DNA from: Gordius sp. MW1
Taxonomy: Eukaryota > Nematomorpha > Gordioida > Gordea > Gordiidae
Assembly: GCA_964036665.1 (NCBI GenBank)
Contig: OZ038527.1
Location: 19,986,221-20,050,220 of the forward strand
Length of the DNA: 64,000 nucleotides
Direction of reading: 5' to 3'
Shown here: piece after piece, positions 1-12,971 of the stretch
Numbering within the stretch: the stretch's first letter is position 1
How the letters are laid out: each line of letters starts with the position of its first letter
Made by a program: the position numbers and the translations under genes
Notes under the pieces: generated by a model
What the model was told of the DNA's origin: nothing
Database searches by the model: none
What the model saw: only the letters and a program-made list of their open reading frames with translations

Positions 1-1771
1 TTTTTTAGAATTTAACGCTAAAAGAATATTAAAAAATGTGCGATTTAAAGTTAAATTTTAAAGTAATGGTGTAATTTAGTTTAGAGTCTGCTTTTTTACA
101 TTTGGGGTAACTACGACAGGAGGTATGTATAGGTTACGGTGTGTAGTTGTTGTTCAATGATATATATACGCCAAATTATATAATTAGTCGAATTAATAAA
201 TAGCGTCAAGGCTATAAAAATAGACCAACCAATTGACTGCATTTATCTCTAAGTCGTTGTTATACTAATAAGGTGGCTTTATGATAATACAAACCTACTA
301 CCTAACTCATTTCCTCTATAATTGGGACGATCTAAGATTTACCAATAAAAATATGGCGAACACATGTAATTCATGATATAAATCATCCCTCCTTTATTCC
401 ATACAAATAGGAAAACCTTCAGACCGGTAAAAATATTTTTTGACGACAAATTTAAAATTCTATTTTTTAATTTAATCAAGCAGCATTTAATTGATGTGTT
501 ATGATTTAACTTTGCCTAGTTTCAATTTAAACTACGTCAATTTTAATTTACTAAATTGGGAGTAAACTTACGTTTCTAGTTTTTCATATTTTGAGTCGAA
601 GTTTCGCACATTATTAGTATTAGATTTTATATTATATTAAAACGTATTAATAAATGCATTTGTTGTCCTTAATAAATTTAAACAGATGAAAACGCTTTAT
701 ATATTATAAACGAATCACATTATAGGAATAATAATAATTAAGATAATTATGATTACAAATGTATGATTGATTAATAAATGTCAATACTATTGAAATAGAG
801 CCTTATACATAAGTGATCCTGATCTCTATAAAAATACCTTTGTTTATCAACTTTACATATTAAAAATGATTTTTTGTGAAAAACTACCTCTCCAGGAGCA
901 GTTATTGACTACACTCTTAAAATCAGTTAGTCAATTTATCAAAATTTTTATTGTATTCACGAATTTTAACTATAAGATGATTGATTATACATTAGTACAC
1001 ATGGAAATGGTCAATTTAAATTGGGGGGGAGGCAAATGGTCTGATGATGATTTAGGAAGGCGTAAAATAATTTTGTTCGAAAATCGTATTTATTTTAAAT
1101 CATCAAATAAGATTTAAAAGAGGAGAAAAGTGCCCCTTCATTACTCCCGATGGATTCGCCCGTCCCAGAAAATGTTGTTAATAAAATTAGGAAACAGGTT
1201 CACTTATATAAGTTAGTCAAATATTTTTATTATTCTCATTTAACGTTCATACTTCGTTGCAGAAAAAAAAAATTTTTTATAGTTAAAATCCCTCCTTAAA
1301 ACACTTAATTATAAATCAATTTTAAGTAAATAATAAAATTACTTACTTCATGTAATTTTTTCTAAATTTAGATTTTTTAAACCTATTTAAAAAATGGTTT
1401 TTATTTTTATTTTTAACACACTATATATTAATTAGATATTTTCCAAAACGTCTAAATTTACACAAATAAAATTTGAACATTGGCTTAATGTGTTGCCAAA
1501 ATTTCATCAAAATATTTAATAGAAAATCATTGATTTAACTTGCTATTGGATAAAAGCTCTTTAAAAATCATATTCTATGGGGTGTGAAATTTTTTATGTC
1601 CCTTATTTTTAAATTCAAAATTCACTGTAGCGGAGATCTTATTTTGAGAATGACTATGATTGTAAATAATACAAAAAATGTAAAAGAAGTTTTGAATGTC
1701 AAATTGGTTTTTTTTGTCAAGAATGATAAATTAAACTATAAAAGGAGTGTTGAAGTTGGTTTTCAGGTCAA
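1..1771. other. AT-rich DNA without recognised gene
   Basis: I see no gene here. The few short open frames have no recognisable protein features and low-complexity AT composition. Around 1018-1160 there is a degenerate segment with a run of seven G, a 'ggcaaatgg' motif and a later 'gtgccccttc'. It looks like an old relative of the GGGCGTAGCC miniature elements found elsewhere in the window, but it is too decayed to call. Confidence 0.5.
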
Positions 1772-3341
1772 TCTATATATATAAAGTAAAGTGTATGTAT
1801 GTATGTAAGGGCTAATCTCTGAAACTACCGGTCCGATTCGCGCGAAAATTTACCCCTAGGTTCCCAGGGCGGCCAGGGGTAAAATAGCTTTTTCAGAATC
1901 TTAAAATTCCTTTTAATTTTCGAGATATTGGGTTTTATGCGTTTTGACGTTCAATAAACTGTCAATCAAACGCACCTCCTCGCGTTCGTCGAAAATTTGC
2001 ATATACAGACAATTCTGTAGTAAAAGTGTATCACTTATAGTAGTTTGTAGTAAAACGTAATCTTTTCTTAACGGTGACAACATAAAATTTATGAATTAAA
2101 TTTCTTAAACGTCATCTTTTCTTAACGGTGACAATATAAAATTTATGAATTAAATTTCTTAAACGTCATCTTTTCTTAACGGTGACAAGACAACATAAAA
2201 TTTATGAATTAAATTTCTTAAACGTCATCTTTTCTTAACGGTGACAACATAAAATTTATGAATTAACCTGAAATAAATAAAATTATAGATTATTTGAGAA
2301 AATATATAGGTGAAGAAGATGAATTTTTCTCATTATCATTAAATGAGATATTTTAAATGAGAAAGATGAAGGTATATATAATTTAAATGTAATATAAAAT
2401 AGTCCAACGTTGATTATTCTGAGTAAATGCTATTAATATATAAATGTCATTATTTATCTATCATTAATTTTAATTAAATGAGATATTTAAATGAGAATAA
2501 ATTCTGAAACTACCGGCCCGATTCGCGCGAAACTTTACCCGTAGGTTCTCAGGGCGGCCAGGTGTAAAATAGCTTTTTCAGATTGCTAAAATTCCTTTTA
2601 GTTTTAAAAATATCGGACATTTCTCGGCCTTTTGGTTTTAAAAAAGGGCTAAATTCTTCAGATCCGATTCGAGCGAAGATTTAGCCGTAAATGCCCAGAT
2701 AGGCCAGGGGTAAAATATCTTTTTCAGATTCCTAAAATACCTTTTTGTTTTAAAAATATCTGACATTTCCCGTCCAGTTTCTTTTATAGCAGCATATACA
2801 ATAAGGACGTCATACATACAAAGCTGAAGTTTTCTCGAATTAGATATTTAAAAGTATAATCATAATGTTACAGTATACGGTTAAAATTATTGGGGTTTAA
2901 CAGACTATTTAAATAAATAAAATTTAAATTATGCAGTTTTTGTCATTATTATCACGTGGTCGATCGAAGCATATTTTTAATAATTATCCATCCTTCAATT
3001 AATTATTTTATTATATTAAAGAAAATTGTATTTCAAATAAATCAGCTAACTGGAAAAATAAAATAATGGTATTATTGTATAATAAGTAACAGCATTAATA
3101 AGCAATTTTTTCAAAAACATTTAATTTTAGTCGGATTTGATGACTAAAACAGAATTTGCATTTGGTTTGTCTTATTATATAAATATATACTAAAAATAGT
3201 GGGTTCATAAAATTATTCGGACCTTTCACATTATAAATTATTTCATATATGACCCCATTTTAGATAAGTCTTATTAATAGCTTATACTTATTTAACCACT
3301 TAAGGACTGAGCCAAAGCAACGCTTGGCCGGGCACAGCTAG
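1772..3341 (+). mobile_element. Non-autonomous Helitron
   Basis: Both canonical Helitron ends are visible. The 5' end begins TCTATATATATAAAG, followed by the 'tgtatgtatgtatgt' stretch and a 'gaaactaccggtccgattcg' motif typical of animal Helitron 5' ends. The 3' end has a hairpin (GCCAAAGC-AAC-GCTTGGC, 3311-3328) shortly before a terminal CTAG at 3338-3341. Insertion is between A (1771) and T (3342) with no target duplication, as expected for this class. No Rep/helicase coding is present, so it must be mobilised in trans. Inside are a 54-bp tandem array and two further diverged copies of the subterminal 'ccgattcgcgcgaa' segment (about 2505-2590 and 2645-2770), which suggests internal duplication of the 5' end. 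Confidence 0.85.
2055..2266. repeat. 54-bp tandem repeat inside the Helitron, 4 copies
   Basis: Four consecutive units begin 'acgtaatc' or 'acgtcatc' at 2055, 2109, 2163 and 2222, each containing 'ttttcttaacggtgacaa'. Spacing is 54, 54 and 59 bp; the third unit carries an extra 'gacaa' duplication. The copies are nearly identical, so the expansion is recent or homogenised. Confidence 0.9.
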
Positions 3342-4160
3342 TATATAATAAAAATTTTAGGCATTAGTTACATTTCATGCCTATTATTATAATAAGAGCA
3401 AGGATGCTTGATAAAAGGACATCATTGAAAATTTTTGAGAATATATAAATTATTTAGACGAATTAAAATTATATGGCTCAAATCAATTTGTTAAACAAAT
3501 TATCTTTTACTTATTTTATTTTGTTTTAGTTATATTTAAATTAGTTATTAAGTAACATTATGGGAGATCAAGATATAGGCCTTTGCTATCTGTATATTCA
3601 AATATTTTTAATACTATTGGATCGGAATCTTATGGGCACACGAACATTTTGTCGAAAAAATAAAATACTAAGCAATATATAGAAAAAAATGTTTCATACT
3701 CTTTAATCTCATGGCAAAATATGCTTTGTATAAAGTTCTAAGGTAAATTTTTTTTTGCTTGGAAATGCCAACTGTGGCAAATTGCAGCGGAGTAAGTGTA
3801 GACTTCTGTTTTCCTTTTCTATGATTTGAATTACAAGAAACATTTTTAAAAAATTAATAGTTTTCTCTTTATTATAGAAATTAATCTTAAAAATATATTA
3901 AATTTTTTTTATTGATTTCTTAAAGCAATTTAAATTTTTTATGACTACCTAAGCCCCGGTCTACCCTAGTGGCTTTAATGATATTTTAACTTTATTAATA
4001 AAGAAGCGACGCTGGCGACAAGTCGTTTAGAAAATTTTATAAGTAAACTTTAATTAATGAATAAAATTAATTTTTATAAAAATGGTACATTACAAAATAT
4101 TTTTATAACTTAGATTCTAACGTGTATTTAATTAGATATAATGACCTTTTAAATCAAGTA
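3342..4160. other. AT-rich DNA without recognised feature
   Basis: I see no coding potential, structured repeat or RNA gene here. Confidence 0.4.
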
Positions 4161-4165
4161 AATTA

Positions 4166-4345
4166 TAAAACTCGGGCCTTCGGCCCTCGTGGGAAGGGGG
4201 AGAAGGGAAGGGAAGAGGGGAAGGGAAGGGGGGACGACTCATCTGTACTTCGTATAAATGTATCATATTTGCTATGCAATTTATGGGCGAGAAAGGTGGG
4301 AAGGGGCGAGAATGCCTATAGGGGGGTATTAAATGCCTAATGATT
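4166..4345 (-). repeat. GGGCCTTCGGCCC GC-rich repeat, copy 1
   Basis: This GC-rich island opens with the hairpin GGGCCTTCGGCCC. A purine-rich run of GGGAAG units follows, then the module 'gctatgcaatttatgggcgagaaaggtgggaaggg' (about 4271-4305) ending near 'cctataggggggtatt'. The same module order occurs at 25499-25690. In opposite orientation the last part occurs at 36620-36720, where it follows a tRNA-like SINE head. It is therefore a dispersed repeat and probably part of the composite block ending at 6075. The open frame running through it is a by-product of the purine run. Confidence 0.75.
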
Positions 4346-4589
4346 AATTAATTATTTATACAAACTTTCCATTATAGGCAAAATGTAATAAAGGCAAAAT
4401 GTAATATAGGCAAGGGTTAGATTTAGTGTTTGCATCTAGTTGCGTATTACATTAGTTTTTATGGCCTTTAGTGATTATGGGTCTAACAAACATTATATTA
4501 TAAAACAACACAATGTTAAGAATTTGCAGAATTGTTGGGAGAAATTTTTTGTTGAATTTGAACAATTTTTAATTAAAAAAATCAAAAAT

Positions 4590-6075
4590 TTGGCCAATGG
4601 TCACTTTTTCTCTATTGGTCAGTACTAACAGATACTCTATAAGTCAATGATAGCCAAAAAAACGGGGAAAAAAATTTTGATGCTCACTTTGGCCAATGGT
4701 CATTTTTTTCCATTGGTCAGCAGCCAGCACACGGTAAATGTGGATATAAATTCATAAGAGTAAAAAAAACGAAAAAAAAATTTTCGAATCACATTTTGGC
4801 CAATGGTCATTTTTTTCCATTGGTCAGCAGCCAGGACACGGTAAAAGTGGATATAAATTCATAATAGTCAAAAAAAAACGAAAGAAAAGTTTTCGAATCA
4901 CATTTTGGCCAATGGTCATTTTATTCCATTAGTCAGCAGCCAGCGGACGGCCAAAAAGTCATAATAGCAATGGTAGGAACAGGAACAATCATAATAGTCA
5001 AAAAAAACGAAAAAAATAATTTCGATTCACATTTTGACCAATGGTCATTTTTTCAATAGGTCAGGAGCCAGCGGACGGCCAAAAAGTCATAATAGCAATG
5101 GTAGTAACAGGAACAATCATAATAGTCAAAAAAAACCAGAAAAAATAAACTCGGATTCACATTTTGGCCAATGGTCATTTTTTTCATTGGTCAGCAGCCA
5201 ACGGACGGCCAAAAAGTCTTATTATCAATGATAGTAACAAGAACAATCATAAGAGTCAAAAAAACTCCGGGATTCTAACCCAAAAACTAGTTAAATTGCA
5301 TAGCAATTAAAAGTAAACAACTTTTATTTATGTTTATTATATAACATTGGTCAGCAGCCAGCGGACGGCCAAAAAGTCATAATAGCAATGGTAGAAACAG
5401 GAACAATCATAATAAAAAAAAACGAAAAAAATAATTTCGATTCACATTTTGGCCAATGGTCATTTTTTTCATTGGTCAGCAGCCAGCGGACGGCCAAAAA
5501 TTCTTATTATCAATGATAGTAACAAGAACAATCATAAGAGTCAAAAAAGACTCCGGGATTCTAACCCCAAAACTAGTTAAATTGCATAGCAATTAAAAAG
5601 TAAACAACTTTTATTTATGTTTATTATATAACTAGTTAAATTGCATAGCATTAAAAGTAAACAACTTTTATCTATGTTTATTATATAACAAAAACTAGTT
5701 AAATTGCATAGCAATTAAAAGTAAACAACTTTTATTTATGTTTATTATATAACTAGTTAAACTGCATAGCAATTAAAAGTAAACAACTTTTATTTATGTT
5801 TATTATATAATAGATAATTTAACAAATCTTATATATAACACACCGAGAGAGATAGAGATGAGGGGTGGGGCACCTCTTATGCATTAATTCAAAAAATAAC
5901 ACAGCGAGGGAGATAGAGATGAGGGGTGGGGCACCTCTTTCTCATCCATTAATTTAAAAAAAGCGATAACCTAATATACCCAATGCAAATAGATAGGGAG
6001 GGTAACGGACGACGGACGACGGACGGACACCAAAAAACGATCCCATAAATTGCATAGCAATTAATAACGTAATTT
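4590..6075 (-). repeat. Composite SINE-like/minisatellite block, copy 1 (reverse orientation)
   Basis: At least seven units carry 'ggccaatggtcattttttccattggtca' (4591, 4690, 4797, 4906, 5035, 5164, 5449). Each unit contains the small palindrome CCAATGG...CCATTGG, and most continue with 'gcagccagcggacggccaaaaagtc'. The spacing grows from about 99 to 129 bp. The reverse complement of a tRNA-type B box is embedded at about 5266-5283 and repeated near 5550. A separate subarray follows, then a 'ggacgacggacgacggacgg' stretch and the module 'aaattgcatagcaatt' at about 6046. The same modules in opposite orientation make up 33845-34970, so this is one repeat family rather than two arrays. Confidence 0.8.
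5287..5812. repeat. About 60-bp tandem repeat within the composite block
   Basis: Copies begin at about 5287, 5571, 5631, 5693 and 5752. Each reads 'actagttaaattgcatagc' followed by a hairpin-forming 'aaaagtaaacaactttta' and 'tttatgtttattatataa'. The last four are strictly head to tail; the first is separated from them by another unit of the larger minisatellite. Confidence 0.85.
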
Positions 6076-8614
6076 AATAAATTTTAAAAAATTTATTAAA
6101 AATATTTTGTAATTAATATAAAAGGCTTTTACATTAAATTTAAAGGAAAAAAAACAATTAATTCAAAACTAAAACAAGTCTTATTATCGTTCATACATTT
6201 AAATTTAAAATATGCTAATTTAAAATTAATTGTTTTTATATTAAAAAGCTATATGAAACTGTACAAACTTTAATTTAAATGTTAATTTCTATTTTAAACT
6301 AAAACTAAAATTAACATTTCGTTAGATATTTTTTTACAAATCTCGCTCTTACTAGTTTTACTTAGTCCTTTCAAGCTATTATTAGGGCCACTCGTATAAC
6401 ATTAAATTGATTAAAATAAAATAATTTGTCGAAATCATACTGAAATTTTAGATTTTATCGAAGCTAACTTATCTTGATATTGATACAAATAACACGAAAA
6501 TACTTCAAGTTATTGAGGAGAAATATGGAGAAGTGGGACCCATAATTTCTAATCTATAATTTGCGTGAAGAAATTATTATTGATTTTTATAAAAGGTCTG
6601 GGCCTGATATAAATTGGTCAGTGTTATATTTAGATATTGGCTATAAAATCAACCGGATTAGTATATCATTAAACATAAAATGTAGGAAATAATTGGGTTC
6701 GTTGTTGTAACAAATCATAACTCCATCTTATTTAAGTTCCATTTAAAAATGTTTTACCTTCATTACTTTCAAATAAATATATATATATTGAATAAATTCT
6801 AGTCTATTGCAATGCACTTTTAAAAATATGAAACTTTTTATGACGGAGTATTAGTTTATAGTGAAAATTAAATTTCTAATGGTAAATACCTAGTTTACTG
6901 AAAACTAGATGCATTTATTAGCTTTTAGAATATTTTTTAATTTGTTACTTTGCCTTTTAATTAATAATATGTAAATCTTAAAGTTTTTGGAGTGAGCTAA
7001 TCTAGGGGGTGCAAATTAGGCTTTTTTAGCCCAAAATAGGCACGAAGATCCATTATGGCTACAAAACAAATTTCAAAGGCAGTTTTGGCTTTAATCAATT
7101 TTTTATGATGTTTGCTAGCATAGATTTAGTCATGAATTAAATTAAGGGGGGAGGGATAAAATGAATGAATTTTTAAATCGTAATCACATTTTTGGTAAAT
7201 ATATCAGAATTTTTGGATTTTTCAAATGTGCTAGTATAATATGCCAAAAAAGGCTTTACTTCTGCAACTTTAAATATAAGGCCTTGTACTTAATTCCCCT
7301 ACTCAAAACTTTTAAACAATTATTTTGTTTAATATTCATTCAAATTCATAAATTGCTTTAATAATAGCGAATTATTTATGCCTTTTTATAAGTTATAAAA
7401 ACATAAGTTATTTTAAATATATTTAGAACCTTACTAGATTTCAGAATTAGACGTTTTTATTATTTTCAAATAACCTAAAATCCTTCGAAAATTATATTAT
7501 TTGCCCCTATACTTTCCATTAGATAAATATTGTGGTATTACCATAGACTAAGGTATTACATTTTGATCACTCCTTCATATGGTATGTCATTATTTTTTAG
7601 ATTATAGTTAATAAAAAAGCATTTAATTAATTTTATAACATAAAGTTATTTCATAGATATATTTAAGGTAATGCATATTATTTCATTCGATATTACAATG
7701 TTATTTATTAAATTTGCAATAAACTAATATAAAATGGTCTTTAATTGTTTTTATAATATAGCGAAGTTAAAATAAATGAAGATTTTAAAATTTGCTTAAA
7801 ATTCTTTATATTTAACCTACAAGCCTACTTATCTTTATTAGGTATATAATTTTGCATTTAAATATACCATCCGATATTATTTTGTTTCTTTGAAGCTAAA
7901 TGTATTTGCATCTCCAGAATATATTAATCTATGAGATTGTGCCTTTCCTCTAAAACTACCCAATAAATATATGTAAAAGGCAAATTTAATCAGTCAAAAG
8001 GTTGCACATTTATGAATATTACATATCACCGTAGTTCAGGCGTGTTTAATATAGGAAATGAAGCTTGATTGTTGCAAGATCGATTATTTGCACTGATTAT
8101 TTTGACATTCAAATCGCAAATCAATTTATCACGGAGTAGACTCAACAATGCAATATACGAAAAAACTTGGCACAGATAATCCGATTGTCAAAATTAAATT
8201 TTGATAAATTAGTTAATTCATGCAAACAAATAAAAAAAAACTAAGTTGTACGCCAATATCGATATTACTACCTTGTAGTCTTAATAGGGTCTGGTCTTTC
8301 ATATTAACAGAGCCTTTATGCCGTTTTTCAAATACAACCTTTTGATGCTCCCAAGCACTCCTATAACCCCAAATTTCAGTGGAACGTCTATACTTTTAAT
8401 CCTTTAAATTTGGGCAATGCTACAAAGCAGAAGACCTAATATCATTCGAAACTTTTTTTAATGAATTTTGACTTATATAAATATATGAATACAAAAAATG
8501 AAAAAATTTAAAAGTCATAAATTGAAACAGTCTATAATTACAGGTTACGGTTTAATCTATGAATTGCAACCATCGTCGGATTTAGCAGAACGAAAGCTAA
8601 ATATGTATGTATAA
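6076..8614. other. AT-rich DNA without recognised feature
   Basis: Nothing here supports a gene. One 66-codon frame near 7161-7361 is AT-biased, has no recognisable motif and is best treated as chance. Confidence 0.4.
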
Positions 8615-8620
8615 TATATA

Positions 8621-8753
8621 CATGGGCGTAGCCGGGAGGGGGGGCTTAATGCAAAACCCTTAAAAATTAAAAAAAAATTATCTTTTGCCCCTCCCTAATT
8701 GAACCTTTAAACGTTTTGCCCCCCCCCCAATCCAAAACCTGGCTACGCCCATG
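8621..8753. mobile_element. GGGCGTAGCC hAT-type miniature element, short copy
   Basis: Terminal inverted repeats CATGGGCGTAGCC and GGCTACGCCCATG bracket about 130 bp. The inverted match extends outward through 'tatata' on both sides (8615-8759). G-rich sequence follows the left end and C-rich sequence precedes the right end, as in other members. The inside is mostly 'attttgccc' and A-rich sequence. It is one of nine related pieces in this window. Confidence 0.8.
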
Positions 8754-8759
8754 TATATA

Positions 8760-10234
8760 GATATCTAAAGCGTTTCCGCCCACGCAATTTAACCTATACT
8801 CTGTTATGACATAAAGACAATATTGGTCAAAATTTAACATGTTAATGGATAGAGGCTGAAGCACGGTTTTTAAATCAATTGATGAAGAAGAGGCACGTAG
8901 TTAGAATGTGGGCGTTATGCGAAATCAACTACCAATTCGTTTATATATTAACATTCATATATGTTTGTTTGTATATATTTAAAGAGGGAAAAAGAGTTAT
9001 TATGATAATAAGTTTTCCACTTTAAAAGAGGTGCGCTCTCTCGCCTCCTTTGGGGAATACAATAAGTCGTGCTAAACTTAATGAGGATTTATACTACTAA
9101 CTAACTATAGGTTACATTTGCATTCATTAACGGTACATCCCCAGCCGTTTACTTAAGAATATTCGCTTACCTTTGAATGAAACCTAATGCGTGCCAAGCT
9201 TTGAATCACTTTTGTTTGGATCGTTAAGACCTAATTCGAATATTTAAAGCTTTCTTCAAAAGTGTCCTCTTTGTCATTTTATGACAACTCCATAATTGAC
9301 GTTTTAACCTTATAAAATTAGATAACGAGCCTATCAGGAATTTGTTTGAATTTTAGTGAAGTTTTATACCTATTTTAAACGTGTAAAATGCGATTATAAT
9401 ATTCGTTCAATATTTAACTACTATACAGGGATTTTAAATTACTTAACAGTTTAATCAATATAGTATGTTAATTCGGAATAAATTTATTAGAAGGTAAATC
9501 TTCCAACAGGTATATTTCCAGTCTAAATTTTGCTAAAACTAAATGAGGTTACTTTTTTTAAATGACTCGGTACTAAGTTAATAATAAACATCGCTGATAT
9601 ACTGTACCAAATATTTGTGGCTACAAGGTTTTAGGAGACAAAGAAGAGTCTTTATTGAATTACAAAGATATGACTACAATTTATTCCATTCCCTCATTCA
9701 AAGGAAGGTTTAAGTTTTGTGTTTACATAATGTCTGTGTGAGTGTAGCATTCCAGACTATAGTTTTGGTATATGATCGTCAAGAACGTATCAGCTTACTC
9801 TAAATCCCTACCCTCACTTTAATGAATTACGGCTTGCCATTATTTAAGATTAAGGTCACATATTATGAAGAACACTCGACAATGTTAATAATCCTACCGA
9901 TAACCAAAATGTTATGCAAAAGGCTGGGTGGAGCGTTGTAAAAATATCTCGGTTTATAATTTTTTAGTATTATAACTACAGCGCGATCTCAGTGCAGAAA
10001 TACAGTAAAAATTTACAAAAAATTAACTTGTTCCCTATTTATTGATTTCACCCGAATTTTCATTGGGGTTATCATAGACGCCACGCTCACTGATTTGTAC
10101 GGGGGGGGGGGGGGGGGGTTGAGAGACGTATTGGGACAAATTTGCTAGTGACCTCGTTTACACAACGGCTATGAAAAACCCACTAGATTAACTAGGGAAA
10201 TTACTATGCTGATTAGCGCCTATCTTCTATCCGC
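8760..10234. other. AT-rich DNA without recognised gene
   Basis: I see no gene. The only notable item is an 18-base G homopolymer at 10101-10118, which may be an assembly-sensitive spot. Confidence 0.4.
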
Positions 10235-10788
10235 TAGAGGCCTGCACAGGTAACCCAAAATCCAACCCGAACCCGATCCGATGTTTGAGTTGAATTAAAA
10301 AGTTACCGTTTAGAAAGAATGTATAGTAGATGATGGATGATATTTAAGTTAAGGAGGAATTTGGTGAATAAGTTTGAATATTTCAAAATAATGGAAAGTC
10401 TACTCTAGTAAATATCCCATTATTGCGCTCCTAGCTCGCACGTTTCTAGCCATCCCTGCATCCGCATCAACAAGTGAGAGCAACTGTTGGACGAATTTTA
10501 GAAGAGAGAAAAGCGAATTCAGCCCGAAATTTTAGATATAACTAAAAAATTGCCAACTATAACAAATGTTATGCCCGAAATTTGGGGCATCAATCAATTT
10601 GTTACAGCTGATACTTTAATGTGGCGATATATTTAAACACACCGTAGTTTATTTATTTTGGGGTTAGGTCAGGTCGGGTCGGGTGAAATTTCATTTTTTC
10701 GGATTGGATGGGGTTCTGGTTGAAAATATTTAATTGATTTTAAGTCGGCTCGGGTTTGGGTTGATAAAAAGTTAATTACAGGCCTCCA
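10235..10788. mobile_element. TAGAG-type miniature TIR element with CCCGAACCCG motifs
   Basis: The left end reads TAGAGGCCTGCACAGG; the reverse complement of the right end reads TGGAGGCCTGTAAT. Just inside, the left arm has 'aacccgaacccgatccg' and the right arm has the complementary 'cgggtcgggtgaaa' and 'cggctcgggtttgggttg' segments, so the arms are long imperfect inverted repeats. No coding sequence is present. The ends resemble hAT termini, but I could not find a matching 8-bp target duplication, so the superfamily is uncertain. Confidence 0.6.
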
Positions 10789-12971
10789 AATAAGGCTTAA
10801 ATCTAAATTTAACACCTTTGAATGGTTATTAAATTTCCCATAGTTTACTAATTAAATTGTTAAAAATGTCCTTCTTATAGTTTAATAATATGATGTCTTT
10901 ATGCTTGAAATCCACCTAGGATTGTTTAGAATTTGTTCAACTTGACCTTCCCCAAAAGGCAAAATTTTGCCCTCTTAATTGCAAAGATCTTTAACTATTG
11001 ATTCTTAGAATACGAGTAAAATTAGTGAGAACTAAATTTGGTCTTATACTTTAAAACTCCATTATATGAATAAGGGGGTAAAATATAAAGAGGGTTTATA
11101 TGGAAAAGTTGTGGATATTATAGCGTTATTAACTTATTATGTTTGTATAAACTAAATTTTTAAAATTTAGACCAAAAATACTTCTCTAATTTTAATGTGC
11201 TGTATGCTAGAAATCTTGCCATTGTCTGCCTGCAGATAGGAAAATATTTGAAGAACGTGACGATATTATTTATATAGTATATTCTATATTGTAGTAACTA
11301 AACTATATTAAAGCAAACTGAGGGAAGAAACAAAAATATTTAATTTTTGAAATTACATCTGATAATACCTATAACCCGAATAAAATATTTAATTTTTTCC
11401 TTGTTATCTTTAGTAGCCAAGCTTTGCATCAATCTTCAGTATACAACTAATTTTTATAGTACACGTTGGGCTACAAAAGATGCAAAAATCGGTTTTTGCG
11501 TTAAAATGCATTAGTTAGAACAGCTATTATTTTAATTCATCACTAACAACTCCATTAAAACGTTATTTTGATTTCAAGATTACATCAACAGACGCCCCAA
11601 ACCTCTCACAAATTAGCTGGTTCCAAAAATACGAATAATCTTTTATGTAGAACTTATAAATAAAATTAATATAATTTTTGCAATTACTTTATACATTTTT
11701 TTAAAATATTTGCTTCACTTTAGAAAAATTATTGAATTGAAACCGAAGCTTATAATATGTTATAAACAAGCAAATCACAAAATGTAATCTCAATTTAACT
11801 CCATCCTAATCCTAATCGCAAATTTAGCATCGGGGTAATCCGGACAAGATCGACGCGGCTACTCCATAATATTTGTTTGATTTTGCATTCATTTGAAACG
11901 TAATTTTAACCTACATTGATAATTCTAGTAAAAGTAAATTTCAAAGTTATCATTTATATACGTTTGGAACGGCATTAATGCAAATCACTGTAAAATTTTG
12001 ATTGCTCAAAATCCAATTGCTTTAAACATGAAATTAGTTTTTTGTCAAATTAGTTTATTTCATTACCTCAATTTTCTCTACCAGTATAATTAGGCGTAAC
12101 CAAAATTTGATCTAAACGGAGGGGGGAGGGTAAAATTGTTTTTAAAAGGCTAAGTTATAATTTCGAAAAATTTTAATCCGAAATTTATTGAATGTTGGAC
12201 TTCTTATGCACAAGGACATTTATATCACGTAAATCAGCATACTAAATTAGTCATTAAATATAAGGTAAGTCATGCCATTGAAGCATTAGCTCTATTCATT
12301 CAAGTAAATAAATGAGCAGCATTTTGTTGTTTCCATATGTAATGAATATTGCCATGCAATTTATGGTCTCTGCTTTGTTGTCCTGTCCATCCTGTGCTGT
12401 CCTGTCCAACTTGTAATTTAATAATTGCCTCGGAAACATATACGGGTTTTTAATGGCTATGGAAACTTATGTTTTTGTAAAAGATTTTTATTTTGCCTCC
12501 ACATATAGACTAACTAATGATCACTGGTTGATTTTAATTTTATTGACCTCACCGAGCCCAAAATTTATATTTATTTTTGGTCTGATGGTTTCTTATATCT
12601 ATAAATTTCTTATGGCAACTTGTCTAGGTTGTTTGTTGCTTTATAAAGGGCAATTGCAAAACTGGCTGTTGTTGTGACCTTAATTATGTAAGCAGCTAAT
12701 TTAAATGCATTAGCATAGTTGGATGATATAACATAAATTTATAATAAGTCTGTAAACGTTTTCTTTAAAGTCGTCCCAAGTGCGTGGCCAAATATCTTTA
12801 AATGTATTCAACATTTTTTAATAAAATAGTAGCCAAATTGGTAAAAAAATCTTATTCGTTAGTCATCATTATCACTCTTTTAACAATCTTGATAAACACT
12901 TGTATTTTGTATATTAAGTAGCCATTCCTTTTAATTCTAGATCTAGGCTTATATAAATATAGTGTAACAAC
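10789..12971. other. AT-rich DNA without recognised gene
   Basis: I see no gene. At 12094-12150 there is 'taggcgtaaccaaaatttg' followed by 'ggaggggggaggg', a decayed left end of a GGGCGTAGCC miniature element. A 74-codon frame at 12453-12677 has no recognisable protein feature. Confidence 0.4.

Noticed and set aside
4122..4340. 72-codon open frame rich in Gly/Lys/Glu
   Set aside because: It is the translation of a GGGAAG-rich dispersed repeat.
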